NCBI GenBank assembly: GCA_016795065.1 | Contig: JAEUIU010000066.1 | Location: 168,610-232,609, forward strand | Reading direction: 5' to 3' | From: Phycisphaerae bacterium | Lineage (GTDB): Bacteria; Planctomycetota; Phycisphaerae; Phycisphaerales; SM1A02 | Length of the DNA: 64,000 nt | Part shown: piece after piece, positions 31,447 through 40,713 of the stretch | Position numbering within the stretch: the first letter of the stretch is position 1 | Layout of the letters: each line of letters begins with the position of its first letter | Made by a program: the position numbers and the translations under genes | Notes under the pieces: generated by a model | Database searches by the model: none | What the model saw: only the letters and a program-made list of their open reading frames with translations | Told to the model about the DNA's origin: nothing

Positions 31447-32613
31447 ATGCCGGGAACCCAGCTGGATCGACTCGCCGAGCTGCTCGTTCGGCACTGCACG
31501 CGGGTGCGCCGGGGAGACCTCGTCACGATCGTCGCCGAACCGCTGGCGATGGCGGCGGTCGAGGCGGTTGTCCGCGAAACGCTGCGGGCCGGCGGCCATC
31601 CGAGCTTCCATCCGCGAAGCGATCGGTTGCGTGAACTGCTGGTGCGGCATGGCAACGACGAGCAGCTTCGCCACATCTCGCCCTTTGAGAGCCACCGACT
31701 CGCGACCTGCGACGTGATCATCGTGCTGGTCATGCGGACCGATCCCATCGAACGCGATCCGCCCGACCCGCGACGCCTCGCCATCGCCGAGTCGGCCCGC
31801 AAGGAACTTCTCTCGCTCTCGCTCGCCCGCGGTGCGGCCGGTGCGCTGCGCTACACGCTGGCCGAGATCCCGGGTGAGCGCGGGGCGAGCGAGCTCGGCA
31901 TGTCGCTCGCCGAGTACGAAGCGTGGGTCTATCGGGCCTGCCTCCTGCATCGGCCGGACCCGGTGGCGGAGTGGGACCGGTTGCTCAAGGCCCAGGAGTC
32001 GATGCGGGCGTACCTTGAGGACGTCCGCACCCTGCAATTCCGATCGCCTGCGGCACCGGGAAGGCACGATGGCACCGATCTCACCGTCGACGTCTCGGGC
32101 CGTACCTGGATCAACTGCGGCGGCAGCGAGAACATGCCCGATGGCGAGCTCTTCTCCGGGCCGGCGGGCGTCGATGGGGTCGTCAACTTCACCGCGCCGG
32201 CGTGGTATCGCGGCACCTTGGTCGAGGGCGTTCGACTGGCCTTTCGCGACGGACGGGTGGTCGAGGCCAGCGCCACGAGGAACGAGGCGTTTCTTCAAGC
32301 GATGCTCGACTCCGACGACGGGTCGCGCGCGGTGGGCGAGATCGCCCTTGGCACCAATTACGAACTGACTCGGGTGGTCGGCAATCCGCTCTTTGACGAG
32401 AAGGTCGGCGGCACCTTTCACCTGGCTGTCGGTGCGGGCTTTCCGCAGACGGGCAATGCGAACGAATCGTCGCTGCATTGGGACCTGGTGAGTGACCTTC
32501 GTCCGGGTGCCACCTTTGAGGGAAGTCCCGGCGGAACCGTTTTGGCGGATGGAGTCGTCATTCAGCGCGATGGGATCTTCACCGATCCGAGTTGGCCGCG
32601 GCCCGGAGCCTGA
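31447..32613 (+). CDS. M29-family (AmpS/thermophilic) aminopeptidase
   Basis: 388 residues; a cytoplasmic metallo-aminopeptidase releasing N-terminal residues from peptides. The start ATG 31447 lies behind an AAGGAAAGG purine run. Characteristic blocks: RRGDLVTIVAEPLAMAAVEAVVRE, MSLAEYEAWVYRACLL, DLTVDVSGRTWINCGGSENMPDGELF (acidic/metal region), GEIALGTNYEL, FDEKVGGTFHLAVGAGFPQTG and SLHWDLVSDL. Glu, His and Asp residues in these blocks are the metal ligands of the family. It sits 17 bases behind the acetyltransferase gene. Confidence 0.92.
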   Translation: MPGTQLDRLAELLVRHCTRVRRGDLVTIVAEPLAMAAVEAVVRETLRAGGHPSFHPRSDRLRELLVRHGNDEQLRHISPFESHRLATCDVIIVLVMRTDPIERDPPDPRRLAIAESARKELLSLSLARGAAGALRYTLAEIPGERGASELGMSLAEYEAWVYRACLLHRPDPVAEWDRLLKAQESMRAYLEDVRTLQFRSPAAPGRHDGTDLTVDVSGRTWINCGGSENMPDGELFSGPAGVDGVVNFTAPAWYRGTLVEGVRLAFRDGRVVEASATRNEAFLQAMLDSDDGSRAVGEIALGTNYELTRVVGNPLFDEKVGGTFHLAVGAGFPQTGNANESSLHWDLVSDLRPGATFEGSPGGTVLADGVVIQRDGIFTDPSWPRPGA

Positions 32614-32645
32614 GCGACCGGTGACGGTCGCTGTACGCTGCAGCG

Positions 32646-33647
32646 ATGACCTGGAACGGACCGCATCGACATGCCTTGACCGTCGTGGCCTCGACGGATG
32701 CGTTCCTTCGCGACTTTTCGCCTTACGTGCCCTCGATCAATGGCGATGGCGTGGTGGCGTTTCAGGCCACCGATGCCCACGGTCATTCCTCGGTGCACTG
32801 TGCGATCGGGCAGCAAGTCACCGCGATTGCGCCCGGCGCAGGTTTGGCGGGCATTGCGGTGCGGAGCCATCCCGACATCAATCGCTCCGGGCAGACCTCC
32901 TTCTACGCGGAAGGCGACGGCAGGCCAGGGGTGTTTCTGGTCGAGAAGGGCGACCTGCGGCGCATTCACGATGGGCACGGGCCACTCGGGCCCACGATGA
33001 ATGAGTCAGGGAGTGTCGCCTTCCGCGCCACCGGCCCGAGTGGAGGTGAGGCAATCTTCGTGAGCACATCGCACGGGGTACGGTTGATCGCCGAGGCGGG
33101 CGAGCGATTCGCGGCGTTCCATGGCCTGCCGTTGATGGAGGCCAGTGGGTCGGTTGCGTTTCGGGCCGACCGTACCGATGGCATCCACGGCATCTATCGA
33201 GGTGACGGTTCGTCGACGCAGGCCGTGATCGAGTGCGGGTCCTCGTGGCGTTCCATCGGGCCTTTCCCATCCTGCGACGATGCCGGGCGCATCGGCTTCT
33301 GCGCGGAACGGTGCGACGGAACGGTCGTTGCGTGTATCGAGGAAGCCGGCGAGATCACCGAGGTCGTCAGTTCGGCCAATGGCTTCGAAAGCCTTCGAAC
33401 AGTCCTCCTCGGCGCCGACGGTCCGGTCGCCGTGGTCGGCACGCCCATTGGCGGAACGCTTGGCATCTTCACCGGACCGAACCTCAACGCAGGCGGGCTC
33501 CTGTCGCGCGGTGCCGGCCTGCTTGGAGCAAGCGTCGTCGAGTTCGCCCTGAATCCGGTGTCAGTCAACGGCCGTGGGCAACTCGCGATCCGGGTGCGAT
33601 TCGCTGATGGCCGGCAGTGCATTCTGCGGGCCGACCCGGTGGTGTGA
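32646..33647 (+). CDS. NxxGxxAF tandem-repeat protein
   Basis: 333 residues built from repeated units of about 40-50 residues with the signature N-x-x-G-x-x-A-F: INGDGVVAFQA, INRSGQTSFYA, MNESGSVAFRA, MEASGSVAFRA and VNGRGQLAIRV. Similar 'choice-of-anchor' repeat proteins are exported in planctomycetes and other phyla and are expected to form a beta-propeller-like fold. This copy has no signal peptide and no C-terminal anchor, unlike many relatives, so it may be cytoplasmic or the start may be misjudged. It follows the aminopeptidase by 32 bases. Function unknown. Confidence 0.75.
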   Translation: MTWNGPHRHALTVVASTDAFLRDFSPYVPSINGDGVVAFQATDAHGHSSVHCAIGQQVTAIAPGAGLAGIAVRSHPDINRSGQTSFYAEGDGRPGVFLVEKGDLRRIHDGHGPLGPTMNESGSVAFRATGPSGGEAIFVSTSHGVRLIAEAGERFAAFHGLPLMEASGSVAFRADRTDGIHGIYRGDGSSTQAVIECGSSWRSIGPFPSCDDAGRIGFCAERCDGTVVACIEEAGEITEVVSSANGFESLRTVLLGADGPVAVVGTPIGGTLGIFTGPNLNAGGLLSRGAGLLGASVVEFALNPVSVNGRGQLAIRVRFADGRQCILRADPVV

Positions 33648-33653
33648 GTTGGC

Positions 33654-34424
33654 TTACATACTCGTCAGAACGCCCGCGAACCATCGCCATGCGTCGGTAC
33701 GGGCACCTTGCATGACGAGCATGTAGCCGACGGTGAGGACGACGAAGCCGATCGAGAGCCAGCGGTCGAGACGGCCAATGAGCATCCACCGGACGAGGAC
33801 GAGAACCGCAAGGAGGATCTGGGTCATGAGGAAGGGGCCGAAGAGCGAATCCCAGATGGTGCCCACGTAGAGGTTGCTGAGGGCGTCGATACGGCTGATG
33901 GGGGCCGATAGGACCGAATAGGTCGAGAGCATCATCATCGGCCGGTGGATCTCGAGTCGCCGCCGCTGCCAGAGGCCGATCCCGAGGAAGGCCGCGAAGA
34001 AGAGACCGGCAAAGAAGGGGACGGCCATGAACTCATGGGGCGAGAGGCTCCAGATGAGGTTCCCTGGCGGGCTCACCCGGGCCGAGGCGACGGCGATCCA
34101 GAGGCCGGTGACGACCACGGCGAGTCCGACCAAGGCACCGACGCGGCCGAGCTTCCTATGCAGACGTCGTTGGCCGAGGGCGACGAGCAGCGGCTGGAGG
34201 AAAAAGAGTCCGATCCACGCGGTCATCACCAGGCCGTGGGTGATGACCAAGCCCCGAATCGGCGGCGTGATGGGGCGGCCGGGATACGAGCTGCCCTGGA
34301 AGTAGAAGTGATGGAAGCCGATCAGCGTGACGAGGATCGCCAGCGCGGCGGCGCCCGTGTAGAAGAGACGAGCCGGCTGGACGCGAACTGGTGCAAGTGC
34401 AACGACGTGAGGGGTAGCGGACAT
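33654..34424 (-). CDS. Multi-spanning membrane protein of unknown function
   Basis: About 256 residues with some seven hydrophobic segments (LFYTGAAALAILVTLIGF, ITHGLVMTAWIGLFFLQPLL, VGALVGLAVVVTGLWIAVAS, AVPFFAGLFFAAFLGIGLW, GPFLMTQILLAVLVLVRW and others). The conserved-looking HGLVMTAW and RRLHRKLG around helix 2-3 resemble di-heme or DUF2306-like membrane proteins, but I cannot assign a family with confidence. The start ATG 34424 (MSATPHVV) is chosen over the open upstream codons. It converges on the NxxGxxAF gene with six bases between stops. Confidence 0.7.
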   Translation of the reverse strand: MSATPHVVALAPVRVQPARLFYTGAAALAILVTLIGFHHFYFQGSSYPGRPITPPIRGLVITHGLVMTAWIGLFFLQPLLVALGQRRLHRKLGRVGALVGLAVVVTGLWIAVASARVSPPGNLIWSLSPHEFMAVPFFAGLFFAAFLGIGLWQRRRLEIHRPMMMLSTYSVLSAPISRIDALSNLYVGTIWDSLFGPFLMTQILLAVLVLVRWMLIGRLDRWLSIGFVVLTVGYMLVMQGARTDAWRWFAGVLTSM

Positions 34425-34640
34425 GGCGTGGTTCCGTGAGTGGCCGTTCGTCTCGGGGCGAGCCGGTCCGGGCCCCTCAGCGGACAAGGGGGAACCTGCC
34501 TGACAGACTTTTCGGGATTTCCTCCCGCGTCGACGGGAGTCCGTCAGGGTGAGCGAACAAGGGACCAGCGGCGCTCGTCAAGGTGGGCCCTGTGTGCCGA
34601 TCGTGAGGGGCCGAGGCGGGAGAGGGACTTGGATCCAACC

Positions 34641-35132
34641 ATGCATGTTGATCAAACGAGACCGGCGGATCCGGTCAGCGAGACGGACGCGGCGCTCCTG
34701 GCGTTCGTCGCCGGCCGCTCGGTGCCTTGCCCGCGATGTGCCCATGACCTGCGCGACCTTCGCTCTGCACATTGTCCGGAGTGTGGTGAGCCGCTCATCC
34801 TGAAGGTCGGAACGCCGCGCGCCCGATTCGGTTGGCTCCTTGTGGCGATGGCGCCTGGCTGCTTCTCGGGACTAGCCGCGGTCTTCGTCCTTGTCCCGGT
34901 CTCGGTCGCGCTCTATCAGGGGCTTGCCCTCGGGAGATCGATCCCGTGGCCGGTCGTGTTGGTCGACCTCTTTGGCTTCGCAAGCGCCGCGACGGTGTGG
35001 CTCATGTATCGAGAGCGTCACCGTCTCATGGCACGCTCCGTGCGGCGACAAGTGGTCTTCGCCAGCGCGGTCTGGGGCGGCCACGTCCTTGCCCTTCTCA
35101 TCTTCCTCTTCTCGGTGTGGTATTGGCGGTGA
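34641..35132 (+). CDS. Zinc-ribbon membrane protein, unknown function
   Basis: 163 residues. An N-terminal zinc ribbon (CPRCAHDLRDLRSAHCPECG, two CPxC knuckles) is followed by three hydrophobic segments: LLVAMAPGCFSGLAAVFVLV, WPVVLVDLFGFASAATVWLM and ASAVWGGHVLALLIFLFSVW. This layout, a cytoplasmic rubredoxin-like ribbon on a small membrane protein, recurs in planctomycetes as a family without known function. ATG 34641 is the first reasonable start; no good ribosome-binding site is seen. Confidence 0.75.
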   Translation: MHVDQTRPADPVSETDAALLAFVAGRSVPCPRCAHDLRDLRSAHCPECGEPLILKVGTPRARFGWLLVAMAPGCFSGLAAVFVLVPVSVALYQGLALGRSIPWPVVLVDLFGFASAATVWLMYRERHRLMARSVRRQVVFASAVWGGHVLALLIFLFSVWYWR

Positions 35133-35183
35133 GTGCGGATGTGGCTCGCGATTCCGAAGTGCTCACCCGCTTCCGAGGCGACC

Positions 35184-35738
35184 TCACAATCGCTCTCCGC
35201 GGATGCGGCTCGACTGCCGCACCCAACTGATGAACTGTGGCTCGTCGATGGCCTCGCCCTCGTGGATGTGGAGGTAGCGGGCGTCCTTCATTTTCGAGTC
35301 GATCGGCGGGAGCGGCTGCAGCGACGACCCGCGAAGGAATGCGACCTTGACATACTTGTTGAAGCAATGGAAACCGAGGAACCAGTCGCGGCCGTCGACG
35401 CTGTCCCGCGCGCCGTAGAACGGCGTGTTCCATTTCACGGCCTTCCGCACGCCGGGCGCGGCCTTCTCGATAAGCGCGTCAAGCCGGCGACCGACGTCGC
35501 GCTTCCAGCCGGGCATGGCGGCGATGAACTCTTGCACCGGGGCGTCGCCGTCGCCTTTGGCAATCTGCGGATTGCCGCCGGAGAGGAGCTTCGGCTCAAC
35601 CGGGCCAGATGCTGCCGCGTCAGGCTTACGCGACTTCGTGGTCGCTCGACGGCGAGTGGCTCGCTTCTCCGCTGCGGCCGGCTTCGTCCTCGCCGTGCCT
35701 TTGCTCGCGGTCGATCGCTTGTCGGACGGCTGCTTCAT
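35184..35738 (-). CDS. DUF1801 (YdhG-like) protein with a lysine-rich N-terminus
   Basis: 184 residues from ATG 35738. The first 55 residues are basic, Ala/Lys/Arg/Thr-rich (TKPAAAEKRATRRRATTKSRK) and look disordered, somewhat like histone-H1-type tails. The DUF1801 domain follows: FIAAMPGWKRDVGRRLDALIEKAAPGVRKAVKWNTPFYG, then WFLGFHCFNKYVKVAFLRGS and GEAIDEPQFISWVRQSS. The family is a small alpha/beta fold of unknown function, related to iron-chaperone-like YdhG proteins. It follows a second DUF1801 gene on the same strand. Confidence 0.85.
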   Translation of the reverse strand: MKQPSDKRSTASKGTARTKPAAAEKRATRRRATTKSRKPDAAASGPVEPKLLSGGNPQIAKGDGDAPVQEFIAAMPGWKRDVGRRLDALIEKAAPGVRKAVKWNTPFYGARDSVDGRDWFLGFHCFNKYVKVAFLRGSSLQPLPPIDSKMKDARYLHIHEGEAIDEPQFISWVRQSSRIRGERL

Positions 35739-35821
35739 GTGCGCAGCGGTATAGAACCAGACTGATGGAACGTCAATGGCCGCCACACTGCGATTCGTTG
35801 CATCTGCGAAACGGGCAACGT

Positions 35822-36217
35822 TCACGTAAGCCGTTCGAGCTTCCCCTTGCGCTTCACGATGTTCTTGTAGTCCCACTGGATCTTGGCGGACTGGGCGAGC
35901 CAACGCTTGAGTTCGCTCGCCTTGACCTGATCAACGGAAACGTATCGAACCTCCGCGGCCTTGAAGCTGCCTTCAGGCGTCAGGCCCGGTTCGGTGAACG
36001 ACTGGCCACTCCAGAAAAGAAGTCGGATGCAGTCCTTCAGCTTGCTGTAGCCGACGATCGGGTTGCCGTCGAGAAACCACACCGGGTGGCGGTGCCAGAT
36101 CTTGTTGTCAGCCTTCGGAAGGTGACGGGCGATGGCGCTACTCAAGGCGTCGCAGATCAGCCGGTCGCTTGGCGATTGGGCGGCGTTGTAGGAAAGCGTG
36201 TCGTCGTGGATCGGCAT
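35822..36217 (-). CDS. DUF1801 protein
   Basis: 131 residues with AGGA seven bases before ATG 36217. Family features: ICDALSSAIARHLPKADNKIWHRHPVWFLDGNPIVGYSKLKDCIRL, then LFWSGQSF and a C-terminal LKRWLAQSAKIQWDYKN. It differs clearly from the neighbouring DUF1801 gene, so the pair is not a recent duplication. Its first 61 bases overlap the end of the upstream acyltransferase gene in another frame, which suggests co-transcription. Confidence 0.87.
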   Translation of the reverse strand: MPIHDDTLSYNAAQSPSDRLICDALSSAIARHLPKADNKIWHRHPVWFLDGNPIVGYSKLKDCIRLLFWSGQSFTEPGLTPEGSFKAAEVRYVSVDQVKASELKRWLAQSAKIQWDYKNIVKRKGKLERLT

Positions 36218-37389
36218 GGTTCGTGTCCTTCGAACGGAGGATGATCACCGGTCCCAAGCCGAACGCAAGAGGCATGGGGCGTGAAGAGCGCCTTGAGCCT
36301 TAGCATCGGACGTTCCAGGAGATGCCACGAGACCATTGCCGCGAGGATCGCCGACAGCGGGAAGAGGACCAAGCCCCAGCCCGAGCCGTCAAGATCAACG
36401 CCGGGGAGAAATCGCCCGATCACCTTGCCGGCGATCACTTGGGCGGGACGCTGCAGCAGATAGATGCCGTAACAGAGGACGCCGAGTGAGCAGAGCGGCG
36501 CGAATCGCAACCAGGCGACGGCGGTAGCACCGCGGCGCTGGGCAACCCAGAGGACGAGGGAGAACGCGGTGAAGGCGATCAGCGAGTAGCCGAGTGTGCG
36601 GCCAAAGAGACTGGTGCGGTCGAGGCCTCCGGTAAGGAACGCAATCGAGCAAAGGCACAGTGAAAGGGGCAGAATGATCCGCACCAGTGAGCGACTCGGA
36701 AGCCAGGCGTGTCCTCGGAATCCCAAGGCGATGAGGCAACCCAGCGCGAGCACGTCGAGGCGGCTGGGCGTCGCGAGGTACTGCACGCGTTCGTTCTCTG
36801 GCCAAAGAAGCGAGGTGGCGAGCCGGAAGAGCGGAGCGAAGACCACCAGCGACCAGAGGAACACCCGCAATCGGGCCGGGCTGAGCAACGCGACCACCAG
36901 CGGGAAGAGGATGTAGAACTGTTCCTCGATGCAGAGGCTCCACGTCGGTGCGAGCACGTAGGCCGGCTCGTGACCGGTCAGGGCCTCGCGGGCGTTTCCG
37001 AGATAGAGGAGGTACCACCAGGGTGAGCCGGATTGCTCGTGAAATTCAGCGGTGCCCTGCATGCGCGGAATGAGGAGGAACGCTGCCGCAACGAAGAGGT
37101 AATAGAGCGGGAAGATGCGAATGACGCGTCGGGCATAGAAGTTCCGAAGCGAACCCGGTTGGGCGCGGGTGTCGAGCAGGATGCCGGTGATCAGGCAGCC
37201 GCTGATGACGAAGAAGAGGTCGACGCCGACCCACCCGAGGTGAGGCAAGCCTGACCATTCGGCGAGGGGCCCCGAGCGAGGCCAGAAGTGATGCACCAAC
37301 ACGGCGGCGATCGCCAAGCCGCGCAGGCCGTCGAACTCGCGGATGTGGCCCGCAAGTTGTTCGGAGGGTCGCGTTTGCTCGTCGGTCAT
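36157..37389 (-). CDS. Acyltransferase family 3 (OafA/YrhL-like) membrane protein
   Basis: 410 residues with about ten membrane segments. The family start is clear: IREFDGLRGLAIAAVLVHHFWP, with the conserved His in helix 1; GVDLFFVISGCLITGILL follows, then RNFYARRVIRIFPLYYLFV. Such proteins O-acylate sugars of cell-surface polysaccharides or peptidoglycan. The end (HASCVRLGTGDHPPFEGHEP) is hydrophilic and overlaps the downstream DUF1801 start by 61 bases. GAGG lies about 11 bases before ATG 37389. The acceptor is unknown. Confidence 0.9.
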   Translation of the reverse strand: MTDEQTRPSEQLAGHIREFDGLRGLAIAAVLVHHFWPRSGPLAEWSGLPHLGWVGVDLFFVISGCLITGILLDTRAQPGSLRNFYARRVIRIFPLYYLFVAAAFLLIPRMQGTAEFHEQSGSPWWYLLYLGNAREALTGHEPAYVLAPTWSLCIEEQFYILFPLVVALLSPARLRVFLWSLVVFAPLFRLATSLLWPENERVQYLATPSRLDVLALGCLIALGFRGHAWLPSRSLVRIILPLSLCLCSIAFLTGGLDRTSLFGRTLGYSLIAFTAFSLVLWVAQRRGATAVAWLRFAPLCSLGVLCYGIYLLQRPAQVIAGKVIGRFLPGVDLDGSGWGLVLFPLSAILAAMVSWHLLERPMLRLKALFTPHASCVRLGTGDHPPFEGHEPCRSTTTRFPTTPPNRQATG

Positions 37390-37786
37390 TGGGTGGGAAC
37401 CTCAAACGACGAGTCGCATCGACCCTGACTCGCTTTGACGCTGGACTGCTTCCCAAGTGCCGCTTCCTGCGGGCGGGCGGGGGGTTTCGCTCGATTCGGC
37501 GGAATCGTCTGGGGCCTTGAATGGCAGGTCCGGAAAGGCACGACAAACGTGGGCCATCCATGTCAGGCCAAGCGTTTCGTGGTCCGAAGCGACTTCTCGT
37601 CCAGAATGGCAAGCCTGCAGATCGAATGGGCTGGGAACTCGCCTACTGAAACGACCCGCGAAGGTTGACCTGGCCGACGGGCGCTGCACCTTTTTTCGAC
37701 TCGTCGGTCGTTCGTCCTCCGTCAACGGATACGTTGACCGACTGCAACCGCGGCCGTCCATGCCGAGTATCTCGCCGTAGGCCCAT
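37390..37786. other. Intergenic region with divergent promoters
   Basis: About 400 bases between the acyltransferase and the FG-GAP gene. TTGACC occurs twice (near 37668 and 37733), which may be -35 boxes for the rightward gene, but no matching TATAAT-like -10 is visible at the usual distance. A run of six T lies at about 37689-37694. No gene is supported. Confidence 0.35.
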
Positions 37787-37791
37787 AGGAG
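37787..37791 (+). promoter_or_regulatory. Ribosome-binding site AGGAG deciding a TTG start
   Basis: AGGAG, then CTCCCT, then TTG at 37798. The signal-peptide-like N-terminus starts at this TTG. Confidence 0.65.
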
Positions 37792-37797
37792 CTCCCT

Positions 37798-39558
37798 TTG
37801 AAGACGATTTGCCCCACCCGCGCACCGGCTTGTGTCGCCTGTTCAGCCTCCATCCTTCTGAGCTCGGCTGCCGTGGCGACCCCGCCTGCGTTCTCGAATC
37901 AGACGACGGCAGCAGGTTTGACACTGACCCATTCGACATCTGGCTTCACCAACTCGCAGTACTCCGGCGGCGGGGCCATCGGCGACTTCAATCGCGATGG
38001 GTTCATGGACATCTTCTTCATCTCTGGCGGCACCGGGAACAAGCCGGATTCCCTGATGATCAACAACGGGAACGGGACCTTCACCGATAAGGCGGCGCTG
38101 TGGGGGCTGACCACGGTCCATCGCGGCAAGTCCGCTTGCGTCGGTGACTTCGACAACGACGGTTGGCCAGACCTCTATGTCACGAGTGCCGGCCCAGTTG
38201 GCGCGGCGGCCGCCGGGCATCACAAGCTCTACCGCAACAACGGCAACGGCACCTTCACCAACGTCGCTGCCGCCGCGGGTGTCGCCTTCGCCGATCCGAC
38301 CGCCGAGAGCGCTTGGAGCGCCACGTTTGGCGACTACGACCTCGATGGCGACATCGACCTCTTCGTTGGCGGCTTCACTGGTGCACCGAGCAACACCGAG
38401 CAGCACCTCTTCAAGAACAACGGCAACAGCACGTTCACCGACGTCACCGCGTCCATCAACCTCTTTGGCGGAGTCGGACCGATTGCCCTCCAGTCCGCCC
38501 GCTTCGCGGACATGAACGGCGATCGCTATCCGGAACTGCTCCTGGTCGGTGACTTCAAGGGAGCCGGCTATGTAGGTAGCCGCTACATGCGGAACAACGG
38601 GAACGGGACCTTTACCGACGTCACGAACGCCTCGGCGACCGGCATCGAAGAGAACGGCATGGGCCAGGCGATCGGGGACTTCAACAACGACCTGAAGCTC
38701 GATTGGTACCCCACCAGCATCTACCAGCCGTCGATCGGTTGGACAGGAAACAAGCTCTATCGCAATCTTGGGGGGCACGCGTTCACGGACTACTCCGCCG
38801 GAGCCGGCGTCCATGACGGCGGTTACGGCTGGGGCGCCCACGGCATCGACGTGAACCACGACGGTTGGGAAGACCTGATCGAGACCAACGGCGACGCCGC
38901 CCCGGGGTCGAGCTTCTACAACGATCCTTCGTACGTCTGGCTCAACAACGGCAACAACACCTTCACCGACGTTTCGGTTGCCTCGGGCTTCGTCTTCTCG
39001 CAGAAGGGGCGAGCTCTACTGCGACTGGACTATGACAACGACGGCGATCAGGACATTGCCATCTGCCGCAACACCGGGGCCTTCACGCTCTTCCGAAACG
39101 ATCTGCCGACGGCGTCGGATACGCACTGGCTGCGGATCTTCCTCGACACCGCCGGTCACCCTGGCTATACGCCGATGGGTTTCGGGGCTCGCGTCTTCGT
39201 CACCGCCAACGGTGTGCAGCGGATGCGCTGGATGGACAGTGGCGTGAGCTTCCTGGGGACAAGCGAGTCGTCGGTCCACTTCGGACTCGGGGCGGCCACG
39301 GTGGCGAGCGAAGTGAAGGTCGTCTGGCAGAATGGCGACGAGACGACGCTCACCAATGTTGCCCTCAATCAGACGATGACGATTTCGCCTGGCGATGACT
39401 GCCCGTCCGACCTCGACGGCGACGGGACTGTCGGCGGAAGCGATCTGGCCATTCTGCTCGGCGGATGGGGCGGGCCGGCCGCTGATCTGACGGGAGACAG
39501 GACAACCAATGCATCCGACCTTGCCGTTCTGCTCGGTGCGTGGGGAGCGTGCAGCTAA
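37798..39558 (+). CDS. Secreted FG-GAP/VCBS repeat protein with ASPIC/UnbV domain and GC-type dockerin tail
   Basis: 586 residues, starting at TTG behind AGGAG. A signal peptide ([19 protein letters not shown]) is followed by six or seven beta-propeller blades of FG-GAP/VCBS type, each with a D-x-N/D-x-D-G calcium loop: [78 protein letters not shown]. Before the end is an ASPIC/UnbV-like segment ([24 protein letters not shown]). The last 50 residues hold two short calcium loops ([21 protein letters not shown] and [21 protein letters not shown]). Likely cell-surface or secreted and calcium-binding; the partner is unknown. Confidence 0.92.
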   Translation: MKTICPTRAPACVACSASILLSSAAVATPPAFSNQTTAAGLTLTHSTSGFTNSQYSGGGAIGDFNRDGFMDIFFISGGTGNKPDSLMINNGNGTFTDKAALWGLTTVHRGKSACVGDFDNDGWPDLYVTSAGPVGAAAAGHHKLYRNNGNGTFTNVAAAAGVAFADPTAESAWSATFGDYDLDGDIDLFVGGFTGAPSNTEQHLFKNNGNSTFTDVTASINLFGGVGPIALQSARFADMNGDRYPELLLVGDFKGAGYVGSRYMRNNGNGTFTDVTNASATGIEENGMGQAIGDFNNDLKLDWYPTSIYQPSIGWTGNKLYRNLGGHAFTDYSAGAGVHDGGYGWGAHGIDVNHDGWEDLIETNGDAAPGSSFYNDPSYVWLNNGNNTFTDVSVASGFVFSQKGRALLRLDYDNDGDQDIAICRNTGAFTLFRNDLPTASDTHWLRIFLDTAGHPGYTPMGFGARVFVTANGVQRMRWMDSGVSFLGTSESSVHFGLGAATVASEVKVVWQNGDETTLTNVALNQTMTISPGDDCPSDLDGDGTVGGSDLAILLGGWGGPAADLTGDRTTNASDLAVLLGAWGACS

Positions 39559-40526
39559 GCACGGCCGATGAGATCGCGTAGGGCTGCACCCAACTCGGGA
39601 AAGTCGAAACGGAAGCCCGCGTTGAGCAGCCGCTTCGGCAGGACGAATCGCCCGTAGAGGGCGAGTTCGGGGTCGGTGCGCATGACCAGTGGGGCACCGA
39701 GGCGAACGAGCCAAGCCGGCGCGGGCAGGCCGATGGGCATGCCGGTCGCGCGGCGGAGCGAGCGCATGAACTCCCGCTGGGGGACCGGATTCGGGCTGCT
39801 CACGATGTAGACCCCTTGCATCGGGGGCGCTCCCGATGGAGAGGGGGGTGAGGTCTCCAATGCCTGTCCAACAATGCGGTTCATGTCTTGCTCGTGGAGC
39901 CAGCTCATACCCTGACGCCCCGAACCGACCGATCCGCCGAGACCAAGTCGAGCGAGGAAGCGGAGTCGGCTCAGGGCACCTCCGCCGGCGCCCCGATCGC
40001 GTCCGATGACAAAGCTCGTGCGGAGAACGACTCCTCGCTGGGTGGGAAGGACGCTCTCGGCGAAGGCCCTCTCCCATGCTTGTCCAACGATCGGGGCCAA
40101 CCCGACGCCGTAAGGGGAGTCCTCGGTGCATCGCACGGTCGGCGGGTCGCCATAGATGTGAGCCGTACTCATCTGCACCCACACCGGCGGGGGAGCGGCC
40201 ACCCGGCGCATCGCCTCCCCAAGAACCCGCGTGCTTTCGACGCGGGAGCGGAGGATCTCATCCTGATGGTCAGGCGTCTTGATGCAGTCGACCGTGCGGC
40301 CGGTGAGGTTCACCAGTCCGGTTGCCCCATCGAGTTCACCGGCCCACGGGCCGAGGGTCCGAGCATCCCATTGGGCGGTCCGCCATCGTCCGGCAATGGT
40401 CGCTGCTTTCCGAGAAAGGACCACCACATCCACCCCGCGATCGCTGAGGTAGGTCGCCAGAGACGTGCCCAGAAACCCGCTGCCGCCTGCGATGACCACC
40501 CGGCCCGAGGAGTGGGGTGTTGACAT
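39555..40526 (-). CDS. TIGR01777-family NAD-dependent epimerase (SulA/YfcH-like)
   Basis: 323 residues of the short-chain dehydrogenase fold. The N-terminal Rossmann motif is [29 protein letters not shown], then [22 protein letters not shown] and the C-terminal DUF1731-like end ([36 protein letters not shown]) define the TIGR01777 group. The usual Tyr-x3-Lys of the superfamily is not clear in this subfamily. The stop shares bases with the stop of the convergent FG-GAP gene. The substrate is unknown. Confidence 0.9.
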   Translation of the reverse strand: MSTPHSSGRVVIAGGSGFLGTSLATYLSDRGVDVVVLSRKAATIAGRWRTAQWDARTLGPWAGELDGATGLVNLTGRTVDCIKTPDHQDEILRSRVESTRVLGEAMRRVAAPPPVWVQMSTAHIYGDPPTVRCTEDSPYGVGLAPIVGQAWERAFAESVLPTQRGVVLRTSFVIGRDRGAGGGALSRLRFLARLGLGGSVGSGRQGMSWLHEQDMNRIVGQALETSPPSPSGAPPMQGVYIVSSPNPVPQREFMRSLRRATGMPIGLPAPAWLVRLGAPLVMRTDPELALYGRFVLPKRLLNAGFRFDFPELGAALRDLIGRA

Positions 40527-40629
40527 GCCCGAAGGGTAGCGGATCCCAAGTCGGCGATCGGGGGTCGTGGGGAGGGCGGGACAACGCGTTCTGAACTGCG
40601 TTCCTGCACCTTGCCGATAACAGCCGCGC

Positions 40630-40649
40630 CGTTGCCTTCGGCGGCAACG
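40630..40649 (+). promoter_or_regulatory. Small hairpin upstream of mraY
   Basis: CGTTGCC (40630-40636), six-base loop, GGCAACG (40643-40649): a perfect 7-bp stem 65 bases before the mraY start. It may lie in the 5' leader. No T-run follows, so it is not an intrinsic terminator. Confidence 0.25.
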
Positions 40650-40713
40650 CCCTTACCGCCCTCCGCACCGACTCCCTGCGCCCCATTGCCATCGCGAGCA
40701 ACGGGCGTTTCCG

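Noticed and set aside
39016..40182. 388-codon minus-strand frame
   Set aside because: It overlaps the FG-GAP gene antisense and the epimerase in another phase; composition is typical of a shadow.
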